Assembly: GCA_004335635.1 (NCBI GenBank)
Contig: QAXH01005707.1
Coordinates: 11,438 to 27,498, forward strand
From: Chloromonas sp. AAM2
Lineage: Eukaryota; Chlorophyta; Chlorophyceae; Chlamydomonadales; Chlamydomonadaceae
DNA length: 16,061 nt
Direction of reading: 5' to 3'
Shown here piece by piece: positions 12,101-15,528 of this stretch; position 1 is the first letter of the stretch; every line of letters starts with the position of its first letter. Under the pieces are notes generated by a model. That model worked only from the letters and a program-made list of their open reading frames with translations. It was not told the origin of the DNA and did not search any database. The position numbers and the translations under genes were made by a program.

Positions 12101-15100
12101 GCATGGAATCAAAGGGTGCATGAAACATAGAATCCAAGAGTTGCATGGTGCATAAGATCACAAAGGTGCACTGTGCATGAGATCTCAAAGGTGCATGGCG
12201 CATGGGGCCACAGGTGCGCACTGTGCATGGATGGTGACGGTAATGGGCAACGAATGGGAATAGCACCAGCTGCACCAGAGCTCAAGTCGCCATAGCCATC
12301 AACAGTTATAATGCATCAACTGTGTGCGTGCTACAACCGGCAGTGGTGCCATGCAGATTCTTTAATGCACAGAAAGGGGTGGGCGTATGCAAGGGGTGGG
12401 TACCTAGTGACCACTTTCCATGCACTTTAAATACAACCCTGGACCACCTGGTGGTACTATGAGAGGATGGAAAGAAAGTTCCACGCATTTAAACAATCCT
12501 GTCCCAGCCATAGTTTCCTGTTTGACGAGCAACTTAACAATGGACTCACTGGGCGAGTTGTCAGGGCTGTTTCCAGTCGCAGGCTCGTGCGCTGTGTGTG
12601 AACGCTGGCGAGTCCCATGTGCTGGACTGCCACCTGCTGAATGGGCAGGGCTGTTGTGCGCATGCGGTGCCGCATCCGGAGACCTGTGCGGGCTTGCATT
12701 GCGGTGGTTGTGGTTACGGTGCGAATCCAGCCCTCCACCACCAAGGGTAGGCGTGCCTGTGCCTGCTGCCGGCGACACGCGTGATTGCGGTTCCCCGGCA
12801 TGGCCTTCCGATGTCTGCCGGCGGTGACGGAATGGAAAGTGCGGGGCGGGAGGCGGAGGCGTAGGGGCAGCGGGCGGGGCCGGCGGGCCGCTTCCCGGCT
12901 CCGTGCTATGCACCACCACCTGAATGCTATCTGGCCCTACTCCGCTATTGCCGGTCTGTGGCCGGGAGTTGGCTTGCGATGCACCATCAAGGGATTCCCG
13001 GCTGTGCGGTTGGCCTGTAAGCGACATCCTGTGGACTCCGCTAGCCCGCACCAGCCCCCTGTTACTTGCACCTTCCACGTACCCCCCACGACCAACTGCA
13101 TCCGCCATTTCCAAGTCACCCCCGCCACCAGATATCGTTGACCGCCTAGGCGCCATGGCTGTCACCCGGCGCAGGCCCCGTCCTCCGCCCTGGTTGAACC
13201 GTGACATGTGCGAGCAGTTAGACGCCGCATCGTCCATGTGTCCGTTTCCTTGGCCGTTTCCGAAACCGCCCTCTGCAGTCAAGCCGCCGCTAGGCGTTTC
13301 TCCAAGCTCCTCCTCAATGAGGCGTTGCAGATCGTGAGTACCCAAGCCGGTCACGTGCTCGTGGGTGGCCCTGCCCACGCCCGGCACGCCGCGTCCCGGC
13401 CGGCTTGACGCTGCCCCTGCGCTGGACGCCACGCTGCCGCGATGCAGGTCTCTTGTTGAGGCGGTGCTTGCACGACGGGTCCTAGGGTGTGGAGGTATCC
13501 CGGGCTGAGCAGGGGACGAGTCGATGGAAGAATCGAGTCCCACCGGGACAACGCCGGGTGTGCGGGCCATGCGGCGACGCCTCATGCTATGGCGTGTGTG
13601 CCTTAGGGTCCTGTGTAGTGGTCAAGATGGGCAGGGTGAAAGGAGCTCGTTCGCGTGCATAGGGGCGACAGGACCCACACATATCATGGGGTTTGACGGC
13701 CAGGGGTTGTTGAAGGTCACTTCTCTACAGGTCAGCGCTGTCAAAGGATGGCTAAAAGGCCTTGCTAGTCGGATGAAGGCCAAGATAACCCATCACATGA
13801 TGAGGATGAAGGGGATGATGCAACCCTCGGTTCTAGTTGGTTGATGAACGAAGCATAGCATGGCCTGCATGGTCGTGGAGATGTGTCCAACCCCTGACAT
13901 CAAGCATGTGGGTCTGACTGGCGGCACCACCTGACCTGTCAGACGCTTCTTCATTAGGCTTGCCGTCCGTGGCATGCCCGTTCGACGGAACATCCGCAGC
14001 TTGCCCCAAGGCCTCCCTGCCACTCAAATCGATCGTGCCTTCTGAGCCTCCCGACAGAGGATCAGGGGACTGCCCCGCTAAGGAGGCATGGCTGGGGGCG
14101 GAGACCGGGTTCAGCTTCTGCGCCGCGGCAGCCGCCTGCTTCAGCACGTTGACAAAGCCCGTGACTATGTCTGTTGGCTCCTGCGCCTCCTTGCGGTGCA
14201 TCTGTTCCTCGTAGAGCGCCCGCCACTCGTTGGCATTGTCACCTGTCGGGGACAAGAAAAGGGCGGACGTGCAAACCTTGATGGCAATGCAAACCCGGTT
14301 GCCCTGGTATTGCCTGTTGTCCAGGTGTGGCCTGTTGTCCTGGTATTGCCTGTTGTCCTGGTATTGCCTGTTGTCCTGGTATTGCCCGTTGTCCTGGTTT
14401 TGCCTGTTGTCCTGGTATGCACAACATCTGTTTGTTCCAGGCGGTGGTGTGAAAATGCGCACAGCACACAAGGTACACGCTGTTGGCCTCAGGTGCACTC
14501 TCTGTTGGTCTGGTATTGCAGGGCAGCCTGGTTGGGCCAAACCTTGACATCACGGGGGCACTTGTTTGGCGTCACACGCCTTGCGCTGTTCAGACTCGCG
14601 TGGAAAGCTCTCCAAGGTGGCAAGCAGCCAACACTGCTGTGCTTGCACCTCCTTAAACCAACTTAGCATCAGCCCTGAAAGTTGCGGATAAATATCCATG
14701 ATAGCTGTTTGGCGTGCTCCAACTACTACGTTTGTTTTACCATTGCAGCTGCCACCATGTGCTTTTTACTCCAACCGCCTACAGCTCACCAGTTCGCAGC
14801 CAGTGCTGTCGGATGGTCACGTACTGATGGAAGTGCCATTTGAGCAGCCAGCAACCTGATATAACAACGCAGGAAACGGAAAATCAGCCCCAGGATGCCT
14901 GCTTCACGTGCCATCATCCCTCAATCACGTGCGGGGTTTGTGCAGGCCCTTGTCCCTGCAGCTCGTGCCGTGCCCCAAACCAGGACTAGCCCGGCCTTTC
15001 ACAGGTCACTCGTCATGCCCATCCCAATGCTCATGTTCTGTTCACACTGTACAATGGTGCTACCATGCGTTGTCAAGAAACCGTGCAGACAATTTAACCA

Positions 15101-15528
15101 CATCTTTGTACCATGACGTGATGTAACCAAGTGATGGTGAACCAAGTGATGGTGAACCAGCCGGCCGTGCCTCACACATACAGGGTACAAGGCATCCACA
15201 GGACACAAGCCAAAGGCGCATGCACACATCATAACTATGCACACCCTGAGCACATTTCATACCTAATACAGTTCAACTCGTATGTGTTTCGGCCGGAGCC
15301 TGCATCTCTTACGTCCGTATTGAGTGCCCCACACCTTGAGACTTAGCCCAGCCAGCGCGGAACGACAAGACTTACCCCAGCCGATGTAGCAGAAGATGAG
15401 AACCATGTGCAGCCACAGCACACTGGACTTGCTCTCTATGTTGGTCATGGTGGTGACCATGAAGGCCGCCTGGTTGCCATAGGTGGGATCGCCTTTAAGG
15501 AAATCCCCGGACATGTGGATGGGGAGCA
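20..15528 (-). CDS. OSCA/CSC1/TMEM63-family channel, 26 exons, partial at both ends
   Basis: This family forms osmo- and mechanosensitive cation channels in eukaryotic membranes, with a TMEM16-like fold and a cytosolic RRM-like domain. Seen here in order, by window residue: PIHMSGD and an LW-H helix (2-51); LLKWHFHQYVTIR (54-66); a long low-complexity linker (74-810); QYAVLVTDV, the first strand of the cytosolic domain (840-848); a second expansion (857-1182); FKKLFPEEF and HHATQINELN; IVFFRTQHAAAVCSQ; APGPEEVNWPAL (the family's AP-P--V-W-NL motif); then membrane segments with IPIGIFAG, LITGWVPSLLLM, FNLWQSFIGGILGS, ILGTFLPSSSNFFMAY, SPRIGFEYG and TYAVLAPLLPLIGLGYF. All junctions use GT-AG and agree in phase, giving 1,583 codons without a stop. 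Family members are commonly under about 1,000 residues, so this one is unusually long because of the two insertions. Start and stop lie outside the window. The splice model is inferred; family membership is near certain. Confidence 0.92.
215..291. repeat. 20-bp tandem repeat (GTGTGACATGTGACGTGTGA type)
   Basis: Alternating GACATGTGATGT and GACATGTGACGT blocks in intron E25/E26, immediately downstream of the E25 donor region. It gives the Thr-Ser-His-Val repeats seen in spurious ORFs. Confidence 0.9.
310..400 (-). CDS. Exon E25: intracellular loop before last helices
   Basis: Residues 1522-1551 (RYVFRCSAAPLTAREFAFLY, then ANTSPRIGFE). The PLTAREFAFLY...PR-x-x-F-(D/E) pattern is the conserved loop before the final helices. 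Acceptor CCTTGCAG, donor GTGGGG. An AG within the exon at 363-364 was considered but would shift the frame from E24. Confidence 0.9.
401..727 (-). other. Intron E24/E25
   Basis: It holds a 32-bp tandem repeat (607-708). No exon; E24 and E25 join in phase as Arg. Confidence 0.6.
607..708. repeat. 32-bp tandem repeat, three units, with CACGTG
   Basis: Period 32: CACGTGACTGGCATAACCGA then CACAACAGTGTG. The first two units are identical and the third differs by two transitions; a fourth CACGTGAC follows at 703. Confidence 0.95.
728..894 (-). CDS. Exon E24: pore helices, ILG-P-FF-Y motif
   Basis: Residues 1466-1520. ISTIFTTGPTEAVRILGTFL, PSSSNFFMAYMLLRTLAMLP and LKMLTPHIGIRMYLF. The LG-x-x-(L/I)-P-x-x-(S/A)-x-FF-x-x-Y signature is conserved across OSCA, CSC1 and TMEM63. 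Acceptor GCGCTGCAG, donor GTACGG. Confidence 0.94.
895..1335 (-). other. Intron E23/E24
   Basis: It holds a GTGAGAGA/GTGTGT-type tract (921-986) and a CACACTC/CCCT-rich tract (1243-1333). No exon. Confidence 0.6.
1336..1393 (-). CDS. Exon E23: pore helix FN-W-FIGGILGS
   Basis: Residues 1447-1465 (FNLWQSFIGGILGSALVQQ). It matches the (F/V)N-(V/L)-F-x-x-x-(L/I)-x-G-x-(V/I)-x-x-(G/S) helix of OSCA channels, a region that lines the pore in solved relatives. Acceptor CCATGCAG, donor GTGGGT. Confidence 0.92.
1394..1768 (-). other. Intron E22/E23
   Basis: No exon or notable repeat seen. Confidence 0.6.
1769..1810 (-). CDS. Exon E22: 42-base exon, start of a pore helix
   Basis: Residues 1433-1445 (YSMMDTLIATYIF) plus two bases of Trp. 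It leads into the helix of E23: TYIFW followed by FNLWQSF. Acceptor GTGCTTCAG, donor GTGAGG. Confidence 0.85.
1811..2026 (-). other. Intron E21/E22 with CA-rich repeat
   Basis: 216 bases; ACACATACATACACACATGG-like repeat at about 1836-1894 lies close to the acceptor of E22. No exon. Confidence 0.6.
2027..2058 (-). CDS. Exon E21: 32-base micro-exon
   Basis: Residues 1422-1431 (LPVETTSGWL) plus two bases of Thr. Joined to E22 it gives GWLTYSMMD, lining up with the family's E-G-x-x-S-x-S segment between two pore helices. It was located because E20 (phase 0) and E22 (one base in) cannot be joined directly; length and frame fit exactly. Acceptor AACTTACAG is good; donor GTAGAA is weak. Confidence 0.75.
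2079..2120. repeat. CAA trinucleotide repeat
   Basis: CAACAACAA repeat with CAG interruptions, in intron E20/E21 just upstream (in gene direction) of micro-exon E21. On the plus strand it encodes a glutamine run within a spurious ORF. Confidence 0.95.
2308..2440 (-). CDS. Exon E20: pore-region helix, G-(V/L)PSL-L motif
   Basis: Residues 1378-1421. NWYCNKADFWSNILSRLITG is followed by WVPSLLLMLWQNMILPLVML and LMAQ. This is the conserved loop-helix G-x-(L/V)-P-x-x-x-L with a proline in the helix centre. Acceptor GTTTTCAG, donor GTGGAT after GCCCAG. Confidence 0.92.
2441..3558 (-). other. Intron E19/E20, longest complete intron
   Basis: 1,118 bases. It contains a perfect CA dinucleotide repeat (3093-3128), pyrimidine-rich sequence (about 2755-3000) and an A-run (2901-2910). 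No exon is seen, and E19 and E20 join in phase with Trp. Confidence 0.6.
3093..3128. repeat. CA dinucleotide microsatellite
   Basis: About 18 uninterrupted CA units in intron E19/E20; explains the Val-Cys and similar dipeptide ORFs on both strands. Confidence 0.97.
3559..3660 (-). CDS. Exon E19: pore-region transmembrane helix with IPIG
   Basis: Residues 1344-1376 (YRRGWVVHTLLLILILIPIG, then IFAGGMQQLEFVF). A strongly hydrophobic helix with the conserved (I/V)P-(V/I)-x-(F/G) break and following F-x-x-x-x-Q-L. Acceptor TTCACTTCAG, donor GTAAGC. Confidence 0.93.
3661..4520 (-). other. Intron E18/E19
   Basis: It holds partial element delta, a GT repeat (3882-3911), and otherwise unremarkable sequence. 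No further exon is needed by phase. Confidence 0.6.
3912..3990 (-). mobile_element. Partial copy delta inside intron E18/E19
   Basis: Minus-strand sequence ATGCCATCTTCTGTTCCACT followed by TGTGGGACGATACAGATGT closely matches the centre of copy beta. The tail is a CA/GT dinucleotide repeat (3882-3911) instead of CACT. The conserved first block and GTGATGA are not recognisable, and the copy sits inside a long intron, not at its boundaries. Confidence 0.6.
4521..4567 (-). CDS. Exon E18: link into first pore helix
   Basis: Residues 1328-1342 (FSRVCRIHGVVSVWG) plus two bases of a Trp codon. The R-x-x-R pattern before the helix fits the family. It is separated from E17 by only 38 bases. Acceptor CATGTCAG, donor GTGAGC. 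Confidence 0.75.
4568..4605 (-). other. Ultra-short 38-base intron E17/E18
   Basis: GTGAGC at the start and CATGTCAG at the end, between the WPAL of E17 and the FSRVCR of E18. Reading straight through keeps the frame open for some distance but ends one base out of phase with E19, so splicing is needed if E18 is right. Confidence 0.6.
4606..4650 (-). CDS. Exon E17: AP-P-V-W-NL motif
   Basis: Residues 1313-1327 (VHAAPGPEEVNWPAL). The AP-x-P-x-x-(V/I)-x-W-x-x-L signature that ends the cytosolic domain is plain. Forty-five bases, phase 0 on both sides. Acceptor TGATGCAG, donor GTGAGC. Confidence 0.92.
4651..5134 (-). other. Intron E16/E17
   Basis: It contains a T-run (4680-4694) and a C-rich CCCCA repeat (4881-4911). 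On the minus strand the latter is a GGGGT tract that could form a G-quadruplex. Confidence 0.6.
5135..5216 (-). CDS. Exon E16: cytosolic domain strand, FF-T-AAA-C-Q motif
   Basis: Residues 1286-1312 (IVFFRTQHAAAVCSQAVIHS, then EDNREFK). This is the family's hallmark (A/V)FV-F-x-(T/S)-x-x-x-A-x-x-(C/A)-x-Q strand and helix. Acceptor GTGCCGCAG, donor GTGAGG. Confidence 0.92.
5217..5534 (-). other. Intron E15/E16
   Basis: No exon, repeat or element seen. It is flanked by strong splice sites (GTAAGC; GTGCCGCAG). Confidence 0.6.
5535..5605 (-). CDS. Exon E15: cytosolic domain helix
   Basis: Residues 1262-1284 (INELNDQICKAREEALRSG, then NTPS). It corresponds to the I-x-x-L-N-x-x-I coiled helix of OSCA/CSC1 proteins. 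Acceptor is CTCGCAG, the end of the element-derived intron; donor GTAAGC. Two spare bases form Trp with E16. Confidence 0.9.
5606..5749 (-). mobile_element. Introner-like element alpha: entire intron E14/E15
   Basis: The whole 144-base intron is one copy of the repeat family, in the sense direction of the gene. It starts GTGATGA at the donor, contains the block CACCAGCGGTCCTTTGCA (5705-5722 reverse complement), then a weakly conserved centre, an A-run, and a tail of CACT/CGCT repeats ending CTCGCAG at the acceptor. Five bases, CGCAG, occur both at the exon end before the donor and at the intron end, as a target-site duplication would leave. Confidence 0.75.
5750..5848 (-). CDS. Exon E14: cytosolic domain
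   Basis: Residues 1229-1261 (AEMFARRHKGQPPMGRIKSC, then GPKVDLLEHHATQ). It matches the family segment with a conserved Gly-rich turn and a VDAL-E/H stretch. Exactly 33 codons, phase 0 at both ends. Its left end, ACGCAG, abuts GTGATGA of an intron made of the repeat element. Confidence 0.9.
5849..6202 (-). other. Intron E13/E14
   Basis: No exon, repeat or element seen. Confidence 0.6.
6203..7243 (-). CDS. Exon E13: large insertion plus first helix of the cytosolic domain (347 codons)
   Basis: Residues 882-1228. The start is acidic and Ser-rich (NSSGEDESEGEEGSW), then Pro/Gly/Ser-rich, then an Ala/Glu/Arg-rich probable helix (EAAKAEARRVKAQKQWAFAR). The last 46 residues, RRYSVVTATFKKLFPEEFDG onward to YKLDLHHNAYTQ, are recognisable family sequence: the helix with F-x-x-(L/I)-F-P that normally lies a few residues after the first strand. 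Acceptor CGATTGCAG, donor GTATGC, phase 0 on both sides. An in-frame ATG overlaps the acceptor, but the phase match to E12 argues against a separate gene starting there. Confidence 0.88.
7244..7661 (-). other. Intron E12/E13
   Basis: It holds three 19-bp tandem units with CACGTG (7413-7469). No exon is seen. Confidence 0.6.
7413..7476. repeat. 19-bp tandem repeat (CACGTGCATCACAGAGCAC)
   Basis: Three perfect units plus a fourth partial one, CACGTGATG. Each unit begins with the CACGTG palindrome. Confidence 0.93.
7662..7737 (-). CDS. Exon E12: start of second insertion
   Basis: Residues 857-881 (LWRKDTAEEGNGFLSRLLPP, then WARTW). A charged then amphipathic stretch placed directly after the first strand of the cytosolic domain. 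Acceptor GCGACCGCAG; donor GTGGGT, chosen because it restores phase 0 for E13. Confidence 0.78.
7738..8162 (-). other. Intron E11/E12
   Basis: I see no exon, element or tandem repeat here. Confidence 0.6.
8163..8299 (-). CDS. Exon E11: first strand of the PHM7_cyt/RRM-like domain
   Basis: Residues 811-855. It reads WLARPSVRHLKTINTLNRW and then QQYAVLVTDVNQDLWTGK. The R-x-x-x-L pattern, followed about twenty residues later by the hydrophobic strand Q-Y-x-V-L-V, is the standard start of the family's cytosolic domain. Acceptor TGCTTCAG, donor GTGAGT. Confidence 0.9.
8534..8753 (-). CDS. Exon E10: last exon of the expanded linker
   Basis: Residues 738-810. Acidic and His-rich (ELSARHEQADPSVEDLQAHM), ending in VADRQEDYE, which leads into the Tyr-rich entry to the cytosolic domain. 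Acceptor CTGCTCAG, donor GTGCGG. Confidence 0.82.
8754..9265 (-). other. Intron E9/E10
   Basis: An open stretch on the minus strand at about 8996-9085 (VPPSLHLWCAFCTSLQQLL) has an acceptor-like CTGCTCAG, but inserting it would break the phase between E9 and E10. No repeat of note. Confidence 0.6.
9266..9524 (-). CDS. Exon E9: linker exon with Gln run
   Basis: Residues 652-736. Gly/Ser/His-rich, with a short glutamine run (HSPHQQQQHQG) and an end reading EEDVSPSAVVRQTSPK. Acceptor CGCGCAG, donor GTAGGT after CCCCCAA. Two bases are left over and complete a Lys codon with E10. Confidence 0.78.
9684..10025. repeat. 18-bp minisatellite, 19 copies (CAGGTGCCCATGCGAACA)
   Basis: Nineteen head-to-tail units with essentially one variable base. 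The ten units at the left end read GCGAAC; the nine towards 10025 read A, A, G, A, G, C, A, A, A at that base. All six frames are open through the array (for example repeated GAHANT), which is a consequence of the period and not evidence of coding. Confidence 0.97.
10253..10308. repeat. AAC trinucleotide repeat, interrupted
   Basis: ACAACAACAACAATCACA followed by a longer AACAACAAC/AGCAAC run, within intron E8/E9 close to the E8 donor. Confidence 0.9.
10323..10419 (-). CDS. Exon E8: linker exon after the third element
   Basis: Residues 619-650 (QQARAGGLSRSEGGPGGEDG, then LRMSPIATCVSN). Acceptor is the CACTCACAG end of the element; CAG repeats at the boundary allow an alternative start three bases later without frame change. 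Donor GTAAGC. The single base left over joins E9 to give Gly. Confidence 0.7.
10420..10581 (-). mobile_element. Introner-like element gamma in intron E7/E8
   Basis: It starts GTGATGA (10575-10581), carries CACCAGCAGTCC (10541-10552), CGATACAGAT, AAAAAGACACTCACACTC and a CACT/CACCCACT tail ending in the acceptor CTCACAG. Here the inferred donor lies 46 bases upstream of GTGATGA, so the intron contains extra sequence that resembles a tRNA promoter. The reading frame does not permit a splice at GTGATGA. Confidence 0.72.
10582..10627 (-). other. tRNA-like head (B-box) next to element gamma
   Basis: Read on the minus strand, this stretch contains GGGGTTCAAATCC (10584-10596), an excellent match to the RNA polymerase III B-box/T-arm, and upstream TGGCTCTGTAAGG, a loose A-box. 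The two boxes are only about 10 bases apart, much closer than in a tRNA, and the T-stem has a mismatch, so this is not a working tRNA gene. It may be the head of a SINE whose body is element gamma. Confidence 0.45.
10628..10723 (-). CDS. Exon E7: linker exon
   Basis: Residues 587-618, Ser/Gly/Pro-rich (VSSTGRPALGGPTTSGPSRA). Acceptor CCCACGCAG and donor GTGGGG after CTTCAG; phase 0 at both ends. It is followed immediately by tRNA-like sequence and then the third introner-like element. Ending the exon later, at GTGATGA, would put the next exon out of frame. Confidence 0.65.
10724..11552 (-). other. Intron E6/E7
   Basis: It holds fragment epsilon and a G/T-rich stretch of GTTGGTGG repeats (about 11174-11211). 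Minus-strand sequence after AACAACAG at about 10911 is Pro/His-rich and open, but no donor in phase 0 was seen, so I did not call an exon. A small missed exon of length divisible by three cannot be excluded. Confidence 0.5.
10921..10955 (-). mobile_element. Possible fragment epsilon inside intron E6/E7
   Basis: Minus-strand GTGGGACGCATCGACACGG then ATGTAAAAAGACAACAACAG resembles the 3' half of copies beta and gamma (GGACGATACAT; GATACAGATGGAAAAAGAC). Only about 35 bases are alignable by eye and the tail is CAA-like, so this is tentative. Confidence 0.35.
11553..11613 (-). CDS. Exon E6: short linker exon
   Basis: Residues 567-586 (TGSMGTVGPSSSMARLLSQ, preceded by R). Its acceptor is the CACTCACAG end of the element-derived intron at 11614-11829; its donor is a strong GTGAGT. 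It starts with one base completing the codon from E5 and ends in phase 0. Another frame of this exon is also open, so the choice rests on phase. Confidence 0.68.
11614..11829 (-). mobile_element. Introner-like element beta: entire intron E5/E6
   Basis: The whole 216-base intron. It starts GTGATGA at the donor, carries CACCAGCAGTCCTTTGCA (11785-11802 reverse complement), then TCTGTTCCACTTGTCGGACG, then CGATACAT, AAAGACGCTCACTC and a long CACT/CATCACT tail ending CTCACAG at the acceptor. CACAG is present at both the exon end and the intron end. Only the tail length differs strongly from copy alpha. Confidence 0.77.
11830..11941 (-). CDS. Exon E5: linker exon directly upstream of an introner-like intron
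   Basis: Residues 530-565 (VRLTELPKWWASTRTQYD, then a charged Arg/Asn/Ala-rich stretch). It is less repetitive than its neighbours and probably helical. No domain is recognised. Its left end is CGGCACAG followed by donor GTGATG, the first bases of an element-derived intron. The acceptor is CCATGCAG; an alternative AG two bases downstream would break the phase with E4. Confidence 0.7.
11942..12549 (-). other. Intron E4/E5
   Basis: It is dominated by a degenerate minisatellite (about 11985-12230). The remaining 300 bases show no exon that would fit the phases. Confidence 0.6.
11985..12230. repeat. Degenerate minisatellite of about 25 bp
   Basis: Roughly nine or ten units of the type AAAGGTGCATGGTGCATGG followed by GATCAC. 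Each unit holds two GTGCATGG-like half units. Many substitutions between units suggest an old array. Confidence 0.85.
12550..13610 (-). CDS. Exon E4: giant low-complexity cytosolic linker exon (353 codons)
   Basis: Residues 176-528. An Arg-rich start (HSMRRRRMARTPG) is followed by Ser/Thr-rich sequence, a short acidic helix (LQRLIEEELGE), Gly-rich sequence, a proline run at about 417-431, and a His/Asn/Ser-Pro-rich end at about 481-528 with repeated SP dipeptides (NASPHRSP, NSPAH, NSPDNSP). Basic Arg-Arg-x-Ser/Thr sites occur at 220-223, 330-333 and 438-441. No known fold is visible and it is probably disordered. Acceptor CACTACACAG, donor GTGAGT. The open frame continues past the donor to about 12404, but only the donor at 12549 gives a strong site and the right phase. 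Confidence 0.82.
13611..13935 (-). other. Intron E3/E4
   Basis: No exon or repeat of note beyond a short ATGATG-rich stretch near 13797-13822. The frame of E3 stays open a short way into it, but no donor there fits E4. Confidence 0.6.
13936..14242 (-). CDS. Exon E3: cytosolic linker, helical start then low complexity
   Basis: Residues 74-174. It opens with a charged, probably helical stretch (NEWRALYEEQMHRKEAQ) and an alanine run in a second helix (VLKQAAAAAQKL), then becomes Ser/Gly/Pro-rich and acidic. This is the first part of the expanded linker that in ordinary family members is only a few tens of residues. Acceptor CCCCGACAG; donor GTCAGG is weak, but it is the choice that matches the next exon's phase. 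Confidence 0.8.
14243..14789 (-). other. Intron E2/E3
   Basis: It contains the 18-bp tandem array at about 14305-14418. No further exon is supported; phases of E2 and E3 already fit each other. Confidence 0.6.
14305..14418. repeat. 18-bp tandem array (TGGTATTGCCTGTTGTCC)
   Basis: About six units, with single-base variants (CAGGTGTGG and TGGTTTTGCC). All reading frames of the array remain open because the period is a multiple of three, which explains the apparent ORFs here. Confidence 0.9.
14790..14855 (-). CDS. Exon E2: helix end and start of cytosolic linker
   Basis: Residues 52-72 (CWLLKWHFHQYVTIRQHWLR, then T). It continues the membrane helix of E1 and ends in the Y-x-x-R-x-x-x-L pattern that follows this helix in the family. 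It was found because E1 and E3 left the helix too short; it fits both phases (two bases in, one base out). Acceptor TATATCAG, donor GTGAGC. Confidence 0.88.
14856..15375 (-). other. Intron E1/E2
   Basis: No exon is found. Two close copies of CCAAGTGATGGTGAA (15-bp period) lie at about 15127-15157. Nothing else stands out. Confidence 0.6.
15376..15528 (-). CDS. Exon E1: end of N-terminal membrane module
   Basis: Residues 1-50 plus one base of the next codon. It reads LPIHMSGD, then a soluble stretch (MTNIESKSS), then the helix VLWLHMVLIFCYIGW. The P-hydrophobic-x-x-(S/T)-G and LW-H motifs are those found at the first extracellular loop and following helix of CSC1/OSCA proteins. The acceptor is TGCGTGCAG and the donor is a strong GTAAGT. 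It starts with the last two bases of a codon, so at least one exon lies upstream, beyond 16061. Confidence 0.9.

Noticed and set aside
12404..12549. Extension of exon E4 along the open frame to about 12404
   Set aside because: A strong GTGAGT donor at 12544-12549 gives the phase needed for E5. The extension is lower in GC and lacks the low-complexity character of the exon.
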